From assembly GCF_947496075.1 (NCBI RefSeq), contig NZ_CANMBJ010000004.1, forward strand, positions 248,001 to 312,000: DNA of 64,000 bases, read 5' to 3'. Positions 37,531 through 46,743 of this stretch are shown one piece after another. Source of the DNA: an uncultured Tateyamaria sp. (GTDB lineage: Bacteria; Pseudomonadota; Alphaproteobacteria; Rhodobacterales; Rhodobacteraceae). The notes beneath the pieces are model-generated. The model was not told where the DNA came from and did not search any database. It saw nothing but the letters and a program-made list of their open reading frames with translations. The first letter of the stretch is position 1. Each line of letters opens with the position of its first letter. The translations under genes were made by a program, and so were the position numbers.

Positions 37531-40347
37531 ATGACGTTCCAGCAACCTAAGATCAACACGTCGCCGCATGTTTCGGACGAGGTGCGCAAGACAACATGCT
37601 ACATGTGCGCCTGCCGTTGCGGCATCAACGTGCACATGAAGGATGGCAAGGTCGCCTATATCGAAGGCAACCGCGACCACCCGGTGAACCAGGGAGTACT
37701 CTGCGCCAAGGGCTCGGCCGGCATCATGCAGGTCAACGCACCCTCGCGCCTGCGCGCACCCCTGAAGCGTGTCGGCGAACGCGGATCGGGCGAATTTGAA
37801 GAGATCAGTTGGGACGAAGCCCTGCAAATCGCCACCGATTGGCTGGCCCCCATCCGCAAGGATGATCCCAGCAAGCTGGCCTTCTTCACAGGCCGGGACC
37901 AGTCGCAATCCTTCACCAGCTTCTTTGCCCAGAACTTCGGTACACCCAACTACGCGGCCCACGGCGGCTTCTGCTCGGTCAACATGGCTGCGGCGGGCAT
38001 CTACACGATGGGCGGCGCGTTCTGGGAGTTCGGTCAGCCCGATTGGGACCACACCAAGCTGTTCATGCTGTTCGGCGTGGCCGAGGATCACGACAGCAAC
38101 CCCATTAAGATGGGGATCGGCAAGATCAAGGCACGCGGTGCACGCGTCATCGGTGTGAATCCGATCCGCACGGGCTACAACGCGGTGGCCGACGATTGGG
38201 TGGGCATCACACCCGGCACCGACGGCCTGTTCATCCTCAGCCTCGTGCACTGCCTGATGAAGGCGGGCAAGATCGATGTGAACTACCTGGCCCAATTCAC
38301 CAACGCGCCCTGCCTGATCAATGGCGATGAAAAGTCGCCCGAATTCGGCCTGCTGTTGCGGGACGATGACGGCAAGGAATTGGTCATTGATCGTGCTACG
38401 GGCAAGCTGACCCCCTTCGATCAGAAGGGCGTCAAACCCGACCTCACCGCCACCCACCGTCACGCGGGCATCAGCCACCGCACAGTCATGCAGCACATGG
38501 CCGAACGCTATCTCAGCGACGAATACGCACCCGAGGCCGTGGCCGAGCGCGTTGGTATCTCTGCCAAGCGCATCCGCATCCTGGCCGCCGAAATCGCCCG
38601 CGTCGCCTTTGACGAAGCATTCGAGCTGGACCAGGAATGGACAGACTTCCGCGGCGAAACGCACAAGACGATGCAAGGCCGCCCCGTGTCCTTCCACTCC
38701 ATGCGCGGCATCTCTGCCCACGCCAACGGTTTCCAAACCTGCCGTGCCCTACATGTGCTGCAGATCCTCTTGGGCACAGTCGAGGTGCCGGGAGGCTTCC
38801 GCTTCAAACCACCCTACCCGAAACCTGCGACGGCGCACCCCAAACCCCACTGCGGCGTGCAACCGGACTGCCCGCTCGACGGCCCGCATCTCGGCTTCGT
38901 GCAAGGCCCCGACGATCTGGCTCTGAAAGAAGACGGCACTCCCGCCCGCATCGACAAAGCGTTTTCCTGGGAAAACCCCATGTCCGCCCACGGCCTGATG
39001 CACATGGTCATCTCGAACGCCTATGCGGGTGACCCTTACAAGATCGACACGCTGTTCATGTATATGGCGAACATGTCGTGGAACTCGTCCATGAACACCC
39101 GGGGCGTGATCGACATGCTGACGGACAAGGATGAAAACGGCGACTATGTCATACCGCGCATCATCTATTCGGATGCGTATAGCTCGGAAATGGTCGCTTA
39201 TGCCGACCTGATCCTGCCAGACACCACGTACCTCGAACGGCATGACTGTATCTCGCTACTCGACCGTCCGATCTGCGAGGCGGACGCCGCAGCCGACGCC
39301 ATCCGCTGGCCCGTGATCGAACCCGACCGCGACGTGCGCGGGTTCCAGTCGGTGCTGTGCGAACTGGGCGCCAAGCTGGGCCTGCCCGGCTTCACAAACG
39401 AGGACGGCAGCCAGAAATACGCGGATTATGGCGACTACATCGTCAACCACCAGCGCAAGCCCGGCATCGGCCCACTTGCAGGATTCCGGGGCGATGGCAG
39501 CGACACAGGCCGGGGGGACGTGAACCCGGACCAGCTCGACCGCTACATCGAAAACGGCGGCTTCTTCGTCGAACACATCCCCGATGGGGCCAACTACTAC
39601 AAACCCTGGAACGCCGCATATCAGGACTGGGCGGTAGGCATGGGTCTCTTTGACAGCCCGCAACCCTACCTCTTCACGCTCTACGTGGAACCGATGCGGC
39701 GCTTCCAACTGGCCGCCGAAGGACACGGCGACCGCCAGCCACCGGATCATCTGCGCGAGCGGATCAAGGCCACGATGGACCCACTGCCCATATGGTACGA
39801 CCCGGCACCAGACAACCACGGCGACCAATACCCGATCACCGCGCTGACCCAGCGCCCGATGGCGATGTATCACTCCTGGGGCAGTCAGAACGCATGGCTG
39901 CGGCAGTTGCACGGACACAACCCGCTCTACCTGCCGACCAAGCTGATGCGCAAAAACGGCCTCAGCGATGGCGACTGGGCCAAGGTTACTTCGCCCCACG
40001 GCGAAATTACCGTTCCCGTCCTCGAAATGGCCGCACTCAACGAAAACACCGTTTGGACGTGGAACGCGATAGGCAAGCGCAAGGGGGCTTGGGCGCTGGA
40101 CGAAAACGCGCCCGAGGCGACCAAGGGGTTTCTGCTCAACCACCTGATCCACGAGCTGCTGCCGCCCAAGGGTGACGGCCTCAGATGGGCCAACTCCGAT
40201 CCGATCACAGGCCAAGCCGCCTGGTTCGACCTCAAGGTCCGCATCGAAAAAGCGCCAGCACCAGCGGAATCCCAACCGGCAATGGAACCCATCAAATCAC
40301 CCGTGGGCAAAGGGCCAAAGCAACTGGCATGGAAGGTGGGCAAATGA
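37531..40347 (+). CDS. soeA: Sulfite dehydrogenase (SoeABC type) molybdopterin subunit
   Basis: CYMCACRCGINVHMKDGKVAYIEGNRDHPVNQGVLCAKGSAG 4Fe-4S/Mo-bisMGD oxidoreductase motif; no twin-arginine signal; followed by FeS and DmsC-like subunits next to xsc. Confidence 0.85.
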   Translation: MTFQQPKINTSPHVSDEVRKTTCYMCACRCGINVHMKDGKVAYIEGNRDHPVNQGVLCAKGSAGIMQVNAPSRLRAPLKRVGERGSGEFEEISWDEALQIATDWLAPIRKDDPSKLAFFTGRDQSQSFTSFFAQNFGTPNYAAHGGFCSVNMAAAGIYTMGGAFWEFGQPDWDHTKLFMLFGVAEDHDSNPIKMGIGKIKARGARVIGVNPIRTGYNAVADDWVGITPGTDGLFILSLVHCLMKAGKIDVNYLAQFTNAPCLINGDEKSPEFGLLLRDDDGKELVIDRATGKLTPFDQKGVKPDLTATHRHAGISHRTVMQHMAERYLSDEYAPEAVAERVGISAKRIRILAAEIARVAFDEAFELDQEWTDFRGETHKTMQGRPVSFHSMRGISAHANGFQTCRALHVLQILLGTVEVPGGFRFKPPYPKPATAHPKPHCGVQPDCPLDGPHLGFVQGPDDLALKEDGTPARIDKAFSWENPMSAHGLMHMVISNAYAGDPYKIDTLFMYMANMSWNSSMNTRGVIDMLTDKDENGDYVIPRIIYSDAYSSEMVAYADLILPDTTYLERHDCISLLDRPICEADAAADAIRWPVIEPDRDVRGFQSVLCELGAKLGLPGFTNEDGSQKYADYGDYIVNHQRKPGIGPLAGFRGDGSDTGRGDVNPDQLDRYIENGGFFVEHIPDGANYYKPWNAAYQDWAVGMGLFDSPQPYLFTLYVEPMRRFQLAAEGHGDRQPPDHLRERIKATMDPLPIWYDPAPDNHGDQYPITALTQRPMAMYHSWGSQNAWLRQLHGHNPLYLPTKLMRKNGLSDGDWAKVTSPHGEITVPVLEMAALNENTVWTWNAIGKRKGAWALDENAPEATKGFLLNHLIHELLPPKGDGLRWANSDPITGQAAWFDLKVRIEKAPAPAESQPAMEPIKSPVGKGPKQLAWKVGK

Positions 40348-40553
40348 CACCGATCCAACGCACCCTCCTCGCCATCGCCGCGTTCATCGCAGTCGCTGTC
40401 GGCACCTTCATCTACTTCATCGCCAATTGGGACGCCTCCAAAGCCGAGCCCATCGGGATGAAGCACGACCGTCCACTCTTCCCTGTTTCCAAAAAATCCC
40501 GGGGTCTGGGGCAGAGCCCCAGTCCTGCCCTCTCAGTGAGGACAACCGCATGA
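40344..40553 (+). CDS. 69-aa predicted single-TM protein between soeA and soeB
   Basis: MTPIQRTLLAIAAFIAVAVGTFIYFIANWDASKAEPIGMKHDRPLF...; ATG overlaps soeA TGA, its TGA overlaps soeB ATG. Confidence 0.75.
   Translation: MTPIQRTLLAIAAFIAVAVGTFIYFIANWDASKAEPIGMKHDRPLFPVSKKSRGLGQSPSPALSVRTTA
40506..40522. repeat. Perfect hairpin CTGGGGC-AGA-GCCCCAG
   Basis: 7-bp stem, 3-nt loop, inside the 3' half of the small ORF between soeA and soeB. Confidence 0.7.
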
Positions 40554-41308
40554 CCACACTTCCCACATCCACAGACCGCAAACTCGGCCTCGTCATCGAC
40601 CTTGATACATGCGTGGGCTGCCACGCCTGCGTGATCTCGTGCAAAGGCTGGAACACCGAAAACTACGGCGCACCACTGGCCGACACCGACGCCTACGGGT
40701 CGGACCCTTCGGGCACCTTCCTCAACCGCGTGCACAGCTACGAGGTGCAGCCGGAACAGGGCGAAGCGCAACTGATCCACTTCCCCAAATCCTGCCTGCA
40801 TTGCGAGGACGCGCCGTGCGTCACGGTTTGCCCCACGGGGGCCAGCTACAAACGGGTCGAGGATGGGATCGTTCTGGTCAACGAAAGCGACTGCATCGGA
40901 TGCGGCCTTTGCGCATGGGCCTGCCCCTACGGCGCCCGCGAAATGGATGCCGTCGAGAAGGTGATGAAGAAATGCACCCTCTGTGTTGACCGCATCTACA
41001 ACGAAAACCTGCCGGAGGAAGACCGCGAACCGGCCTGCGTCCGCACCTGCCCCGCAGGCGCGCGCCACTTCGGCGACTTCGCGGACCCCGACAGCAACGT
41101 GTCCAAACTGACCGCAGAGCGCGGCGGCATGGACCTGATGCCGGAACAGGGCACAAAGCCAGTCAACAAGTACCTGCCGCCCCGCCCAAAGGACACGCTG
41201 TCCGAAGGCGCAGGCGACATCGACATCCTTGCCCCCTACCTCGAACCTGTCGCGCAGGAAGCCTCCGGCTTCCTCGGCTGGCTCGACAAGACGTTGGAGA
41301 AATTCTGA
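40550..41308 (+). CDS. soeB: Sulfite dehydrogenase iron-sulfur subunit
   Basis: Ferredoxin-type clusters CVGCHACVISCK, CLHCEDAPCVTVCPTGA, CIGCGLCAWACPYGA; ATG at 40550. Confidence 0.87.
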   Translation: MTTLPTSTDRKLGLVIDLDTCVGCHACVISCKGWNTENYGAPLADTDAYGSDPSGTFLNRVHSYEVQPEQGEAQLIHFPKSCLHCEDAPCVTVCPTGASYKRVEDGIVLVNESDCIGCGLCAWACPYGAREMDAVEKVMKKCTLCVDRIYNENLPEEDREPACVRTCPAGARHFGDFADPDSNVSKLTAERGGMDLMPEQGTKPVNKYLPPRPKDTLSEGAGDIDILAPYLEPVAQEASGFLGWLDKTLEKF

Positions 41309-42183
41309 TGCATCCAGCACCTTCCGTCATCTTTTTCACGGTCTTCTCCGGCATCGGTTTCGGCCTCCTGACCTTCCTCGGCCTCGGCTACCCCGCGGTC
41401 ACCGGCTGGACAGCCTTCGCCTTCTTCGTCATCGCCTACCTGTGCGCGGTGGGTGGGCTGATCTCGTCCACCTTCCACCTCGGCCACCCCGAACGGGCGA
41501 TGAAAGCATTCACGCAATGGCGCTCCTCATGGCTCAGCCGCGAAGGCGTCTGCGCTGTCATTGCCTTGATCGTCATGGCGCTTTATGGCGCGGGCCTCGT
41601 GTTCTTTGGCCAACGCTGGGGCCTGTTGGGCCTGATCGGCGCGATCTTCTCACTGCTGACCGTGTTCACCACCTCCATGATCTACACCCAGCTCAAGACC
41701 ATCCCCCGCTGGAACTCGCCCCTCACACCGGTCATGTTCCTTAGCTACAGCCTTGCAGGCGGCGCGCTGTTGGCCGGACAGGTGAAGTGGGCCATGGCAC
41801 TGATCGCCATCTCGGGCGTCATTCAGGTGGTGCTTTGGATGCAAGGCGATGGCGCGCTAAAAAGCTCTGGCACCACGCTCGCAACCGCCACCAGCCTTGG
41901 CAATCGGGGAAGCGTGCGCGCGTTTGAACCGCCACACACCGGCACCAACTACCTGCTGCGCGAATTTGCATTTGTCGTGGGGCGCAAGCACAGCATGAAA
42001 CTGCGGATCATCTCATTCGTGCTGATGGTGGTTCTGCCGGTCCTGCTGCTGGCGGCCGCGCCATTCTCGCATGGCCTCGCGCTTCTGGCAGTGATCAGCC
42101 ACGTGGCAGGTGCACTCGCCTCACGTTGGCTCTTCTTTGCGGAAGCCGAGCACGTGGTAGGCCTCTACTACGGCAAACGCTAA
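41308..42183 (+). CDS. soeC: Sulfite dehydrogenase membrane anchor (DmsC/NrfD-like)
   Basis: HPAPSVIFFTVFSGIGFGLLTFLGLG; STFHLGHPERAMKAFTQWRSSWLSREG typical DmsC motif. Confidence 0.87.
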   Translation: MHPAPSVIFFTVFSGIGFGLLTFLGLGYPAVTGWTAFAFFVIAYLCAVGGLISSTFHLGHPERAMKAFTQWRSSWLSREGVCAVIALIVMALYGAGLVFFGQRWGLLGLIGAIFSLLTVFTTSMIYTQLKTIPRWNSPLTPVMFLSYSLAGGALLAGQVKWAMALIAISGVIQVVLWMQGDGALKSSGTTLATATSLGNRGSVRAFEPPHTGTNYLLREFAFVVGRKHSMKLRIISFVLMVVLPVLLLAAAPFSHGLALLAVISHVAGALASRWLFFAEAEHVVGLYYGKR

Positions 42184-42187
42184 AAAC

Positions 42188-42213
42188 AAGGCGGGCAAGC
42201 AAGCCCGCCTTTT
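42188..42213. terminator. Bidirectional terminator between soeC and dapA
   Basis: AAGGCGGGC-AAGCAA-GCCCGCCTT then TTTCC. Confidence 0.88.
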
Positions 42214-42218
42214 CCTTT

Positions 42219-43091
42219 TCAGATAAGCCCTGCGTGCACCAGGGCCGCGTCGACCATGGCCTTGGTCTCGTCCGCCAAACCGGTCAGCGGCAAACGCACT
42301 TCGTCCGAACACAGGCCCAGACGGGACATCGCGTATTTCGCACCCACCAAGCCAGGCTCGGTAAAGATCGCCTTATGCAGCGGCATCAGCTTGGTCTGCA
42401 AGTCCAGCGCGGTTGCATAGTCGCCTGCAAGGCAGGCTTCCTGCATCTGGCTCAACAGCTTTGGCGCCACATTCGCGGTCACGGAAATGCAGCCTACACC
42501 ACCCACGGCGTTGAACCCATGCGCCACCGCATCTTCAGCGCACATTTGGATGAAATCAGTGCCACAGGTGATGCGTGTGTCGCACACACGGGCCATATCA
42601 CCGGTGGCATCTTTGACGCCAACAATGCGGGGCAGTTTGGCCAACTCGCCCATCGTCTCGGGCGTCATGTCGATCACCGACCGGCCCGGAATGTTGTAGA
42701 TGAAGATCGGGATATCGGCGCAATCGTGCAGCGCCGTATAGTGCGCAATCAAACCACGCTGCGTGGGCTTGTTGTAATAGGGCGTCACGACCAAAGCAGC
42801 ATCGGCACCAACGCGCGCGGCATGCTCGACAAAACGGATGGCTTCCACCGTGTTGTTCGACCCGGCCCCGGCAATCACCGGCACCCGACCCGCAGCAGCC
42901 GTCACAACGGTTTCAATCACCGTCTCGTGCTCCTCATGGCTCAGCGTGGGGCTTTCGCCCGTGGTCCCCACAGGCACCAACCCGTGCGATCCTTCACCGA
43001 TATGCCACTCGACCAGCTTCTTGAGGGTTTCCAGATCCAAAGCGCCGTTACGAAACGGCGTGACGAGGGCAGGCATAGAACCTTTAAACAT
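42219..43091 (-). CDS. dapA: 4-hydroxy-tetrahydrodipicolinate synthase
   Basis: [66 protein letters not shown]. Confidence 0.95.
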   Translation of the reverse strand: MFKGSMPALVTPFRNGALDLETLKKLVEWHIGEGSHGLVPVGTTGESPTLSHEEHETVIETVVTAAAGRVPVIAGAGSNNTVEAIRFVEHAARVGADAALVVTPYYNKPTQRGLIAHYTALHDCADIPIFIYNIPGRSVIDMTPETMGELAKLPRIVGVKDATGDMARVCDTRITCGTDFIQMCAEDAVAHGFNAVGGVGCISVTANVAPKLLSQMQEACLAGDYATALDLQTKLMPLHKAIFTEPGLVGAKYAMSRLGLCSDEVRLPLTGLADETKAMVDAALVHAGLI

Positions 43092-43228
43092 TCTCACGCT
43101 CCTTTTTTACGTTTGGCAGGCAGAGGGCCTGGGATGATTTTCGCATATGCCCGGAAACGTGAGTTGAAACGGCACGCCCAGAACATATGCTCTAGGCTCT
43201 AGCCACGCGATGACAGGAATTGCAAGAC

Positions 43229-45199
43229 ATGACCCGGATTGCCCTCGCCTTGGCCCTGTTTTTTACACTGTCTGTGGCGGCTTTGGCCGAACGACCCCGC
43301 CCGCTTGGCTGGGCGATGGAAGCGCTGCGTTCCGGCAACTGGGACAGTGCGGCAGCGCTGGCCGCACGCGATGGTGAGGTGGCCGCAGATGTTATCGAAT
43401 GGCAACGCCTGCGCGCTGCACGTGGAACCTATGCCGACGTCGTCGCCTTCCTTGAGCGACGCCCCGACTGGCCGGGCGAGGCGCTGCTGCGCGAACGATC
43501 AGAAGAGGTCGTGGCCGACCAACCCGACGCTGACATCCTGTCCTTCTTCGAAAATGTCGGCCCACAAACGCCCGAAGGCGTGCTCGCCCACGCCACCGCC
43601 CTGATCCGTGCGGAGCGGGTGGGCGAGGCAGAGGCGAACCTCGTGCTGGCATGGCACACGATGCCCATGGATGACGCCACGCAGGCACGCTACCTCGCCT
43701 CACATACCGATCTTCTAAAGCCTCATCACGCCGCGCGCCTCGACGCACTGCTCTGGTCCGGAGACTTAACCAGCGCCCGCCGCATGTTCAACCTCGTGGA
43801 CAAGGGCCAAAGCGCCCTCGCCCGCGCCCGCATCGGCCTGCGCGCGCTGGCAGACAATGTCGACGGCCTGATCGAAGCTGTGCCAGACGCATTGCAGGAC
43901 GATCCCGGCCTCGCCCACGCCCGCTTTGAATGGCGGCTGCGCAAAGGGCGCTGGGACGACGCCAAGGAACTTCTCATGGACCGCTCCCGCTCCGTTGAAG
44001 CCCTCGGTCGACCCGACGAATGGTCCAATCGCCGCCGGGCCCTTGCACGCGACGAGATGCGGGACGGCGACGCCGCCCTTGCCTACCAGCTTGCCACCCG
44101 GCACTTCCTGACCGAAGGGTCCGCTTATGCCGATCTGGAATGGCTGTCGGGCTACATCGCCCTGCGTTTGCTCAAAGACCCCGAGGTCGCACTCGGCCAC
44201 TTCCAGAACCACCGCAACGCCACCCGCTCCCCCATCTCGCGCGGGCGCGCAGGCTATTGGATCGGTCGGGCCCACGAAGCAATGGGCAACACCGAAGAGG
44301 CTCAAGCCGCCTATGCCGAAGGCGCGCAATACCAGACCTCGTTCTATGGACTACTAGCCGCCGAAAGGGGCGGTCTCCCCATCGACCCCGGTCTTGACGG
44401 ATCAGAAGCCTTCTCCCCCGCGCAGGACACCCCTCTCACTGAAGATGACCTCTACGAAGCGGGCCTGCTTCTGCAAGCCTCCGGCGAGATCAGCCTCGCC
44501 GAGCGCTTCTGGACCCACCTCACCGAACGCCTCGATCGCAATGCAGCGGGCTACCTTGGACATGTCGCGATCGCCGCGGGCCAGCCCCATCTCGCCGTGA
44601 TGATCGGCAAACGCGTTGCACGGCGCGGCATCACGATCCACGCGCCTTACTATCCCCTACACCCCCTCGCGGATGCCGACCTGCCCATGGCCCCGGAAAT
44701 GTCGCTTGCCATCGCCCGACGCGAATCCGAATTCGACCCGGTTGTGCAATCCAGCGTCGGTGCGCGCGGGCTGATGCAGGTCATGCCCGGCACCGGGCGC
44801 GAGGTTGCGGCCAGCCTTGGCCTGTCCGCCGACCACACAACGGGCCGCATGATTTCTGACCCGGCCTACAACGCGAAACTCGGGGCCACCTATCTCAGCC
44901 AACTGGCACGGCGCTTCGATGGCAACGTTGTCCTGATGTCTGCCGCCTACAACGCGGGTCCCTCGCGCCCCAACCAGTGGATGCTGCGCTATGGCAATCC
45001 GCGCGCTGAACGCGACGATTTCGACGTCATCGACTGGATCGAACACATCCCCTTCCGCGAAACCCGCAACTACGTCATGCGCGTGACCGAAAGCCTGCCG
45101 ATCTACCGCGCGCGTCTGGGTAAAGACCCTCTGCCGATCCCGTTCAGCGAGGAACTCGTGGGCTCAACCCTGCTGTCGTTCGCGCCACAGGGTGAATAG
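43229..45199 (+). CDS. Soluble lytic murein transglycosylase (Slt-like)
   Basis: C-terminal SLT domain ARRESEFDPVVQSSVGARGLMQVMPGTGREVA...YLSQLARRFDGNVVLMSAAYNAGPSRPNQW. Confidence 0.92.
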   Translation: MTRIALALALFFTLSVAALAERPRPLGWAMEALRSGNWDSAAALAARDGEVAADVIEWQRLRAARGTYADVVAFLERRPDWPGEALLRERSEEVVADQPDADILSFFENVGPQTPEGVLAHATALIRAERVGEAEANLVLAWHTMPMDDATQARYLASHTDLLKPHHAARLDALLWSGDLTSARRMFNLVDKGQSALARARIGLRALADNVDGLIEAVPDALQDDPGLAHARFEWRLRKGRWDDAKELLMDRSRSVEALGRPDEWSNRRRALARDEMRDGDAALAYQLATRHFLTEGSAYADLEWLSGYIALRLLKDPEVALGHFQNHRNATRSPISRGRAGYWIGRAHEAMGNTEEAQAAYAEGAQYQTSFYGLLAAERGGLPIDPGLDGSEAFSPAQDTPLTEDDLYEAGLLLQASGEISLAERFWTHLTERLDRNAAGYLGHVAIAAGQPHLAVMIGKRVARRGITIHAPYYPLHPLADADLPMAPEMSLAIARRESEFDPVVQSSVGARGLMQVMPGTGREVAASLGLSADHTTGRMISDPAYNAKLGATYLSQLARRFDGNVVLMSAAYNAGPSRPNQWMLRYGNPRAERDDFDVIDWIEHIPFRETRNYVMRVTESLPIYRARLGKDPLPIPFSEELVGSTLLSFAPQGE

Positions 45200-46033
45200 G
45201 CCCGCCGCCACAATGATGGCAGCCCCGATGATAACGTTGATCTCCAGCACCTCGCCAAAGACGGTGATGCCCACGAGCGCGGCAAAGACCATCTGGAAAT
45301 AGGCAAAGGGCTGTACCGCGCTGGCCTCCGCCACCTCATAGGTACGGATCAGCAGCCAGTGTCCCAAGGCCCCCGTCAGGCATAACGCCGCCATCCAGCC
45401 CCAATCCGGGCCGGTCATCGGCTCCCAGAACCAGACGCCAACACAGGTCATGGCAACAGCCCCCGTGGTCCCGGTCCAGAAAAAGCTGGTCGCGGTGCTG
45501 TCATCCCGCGCGACATAGCGGGTCAGCAAGCCATAGACGGCAAACATGATGGCCGAGGCCAGCGGGATCACCGCCGCCGGGTCAAAGACACCCAAGCCGG
45601 GTTTCAGAATGAACAAAACGCCAATGAAGCCCACCCCGATAGCAGCCCAGCGCCGCCACCCAACATGCTCGCCCAATATCGGCCCAGACAGGGCAGCAAC
45701 CAGCAGCGGATAAGCGGCAAAGACGGCATGGCTCTCCACCAGCCCCAACACGGTAAAGGCCGTGACCATCACGCAAATCTCAGCGGCCAATAACAGCCCA
45801 CGCAGCCCCTGCACCACGGGCTGCCGCGTTTGCGCCGCCGCCCGCACACCGCCCGCCTTGCGCGCAGCAATGCTGATGACAAAGGCGGCAAAGAACCAAT
45901 ACCGGATCATCACCACCATGAAGACGTTGTATTCCGCCGCTAGGTGGCGAGAGATGCCATCCTGGCTCGCAAACACCACCGACACTGCGATCATCAGCGC
46001 AATGCCCAGCCGCGTGTTATTGCCTTGGCTCAC
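45164..46033 (-). CDS. EamA family DMT transporter
   Basis: ~10 TM; ISRHLAAEYNVFMVVMIRYWFFAAF; AQPFAYFQMVFAALVGITVFGEVLEINVIIGAAIIVAAGL. Confidence 0.9.
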   Translation of the reverse strand: MSQGNNTRLGIALMIAVSVVFASQDGISRHLAAEYNVFMVVMIRYWFFAAFVISIAARKAGGVRAAAQTRQPVVQGLRGLLLAAEICVMVTAFTVLGLVESHAVFAAYPLLVAALSGPILGEHVGWRRWAAIGVGFIGVLFILKPGLGVFDPAAVIPLASAIMFAVYGLLTRYVARDDSTATSFFWTGTTGAVAMTCVGVWFWEPMTGPDWGWMAALCLTGALGHWLLIRTYEVAEASAVQPFAYFQMVFAALVGITVFGEVLEINVIIGAAIIVAAGLFTLWRERQQG

Positions 46034-46695
46034 CCCAGTACCGCCCGTGTCATATGCCGCTTGCGGCCAAAGCCGGGTGCGCGGGTGACAGTGAACCCTG
46101 CCTCCTCCAGCCCACGCCGCACAAAGCCCGCGGCGGTATAGGTGGCCGCTGTCCCCGCGGGGACAGTATGGCGCGCGACCTCTGCCATCAGGTCAGCGCC
46201 CCACAGCTCGGGGTTCTTGGCGGGCGAAAACCCGTCCAGAAACCACGCATCAGCCTTACCGTCCCACTTCGGCAGCGTCTCGCGCGCATCCCCTTCGATC
46301 ACAGTTAACATCGCATCCTCGAACTCAGTCGACCCACCACCTGCGGCCACAAGCTGCGCCGCCAAACCCGCAACCTCTGGAAAGGCGGCCAACGCTTTCT
46401 CCATGGCGCCCACTTCCATCGGAAACGCCTCAAAACTGGTGAAATGCAAGCGCCCCTCAACGCCAGCAGCGCGCCATGCGGCCCACGCGGTCAAAAAGTT
46501 CAGCCCCGTGCCAAACCCCAATTCGACCACATGAAACCCGTCTCGGAACCGCGCGGGCAGGTCATTGCCGCCCAGAAACACGTGCCGCGTCTCGGCCAGC
46601 CCGTTGTCGAGGGAAAAATACGGATCGTCAAAGCGCGTAGACACCGGCACCGCCCCGTCGCGCCACTCAAGCTCTGCCCGCTGGTCCTGCATCAT
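46030..46695 (-). CDS. mnmD: tRNA (5-methylaminomethyl-2-thiouridine)(34)-methyltransferase MnmD
   Basis: FHVVELGFGTGLNFLTAWAAW; AWFLDGFSPAKNPELWG; internal start at 46695 chosen. Confidence 0.9.
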   Translation of the reverse strand: MMQDQRAELEWRDGAVPVSTRFDDPYFSLDNGLAETRHVFLGGNDLPARFRDGFHVVELGFGTGLNFLTAWAAWRAAGVEGRLHFTSFEAFPMEVGAMEKALAAFPEVAGLAAQLVAAGGGSTEFEDAMLTVIEGDARETLPKWDGKADAWFLDGFSPAKNPELWGADLMAEVARHTVPAGTAATYTAAGFVRRGLEEAGFTVTRAPGFGRKRHMTRAVLG

Positions 46696-46743
46696 CCGCC
46701 CCTGTAGAAGGTGTCGCGGCGACCTTGGCGAAAGGCATCTGGA

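Noticed and set aside
37495-38736. 413-aa minus-strand ORF
   Set aside because: Antisense shadow of soeA; translation has no family signature
39256-40275. 339-aa minus-strand ORF
   Set aside because: Antisense shadow of soeA
40412-41320. 302-aa minus-strand ORF
   Set aside because: Antisense shadow of soeB and the small ORF
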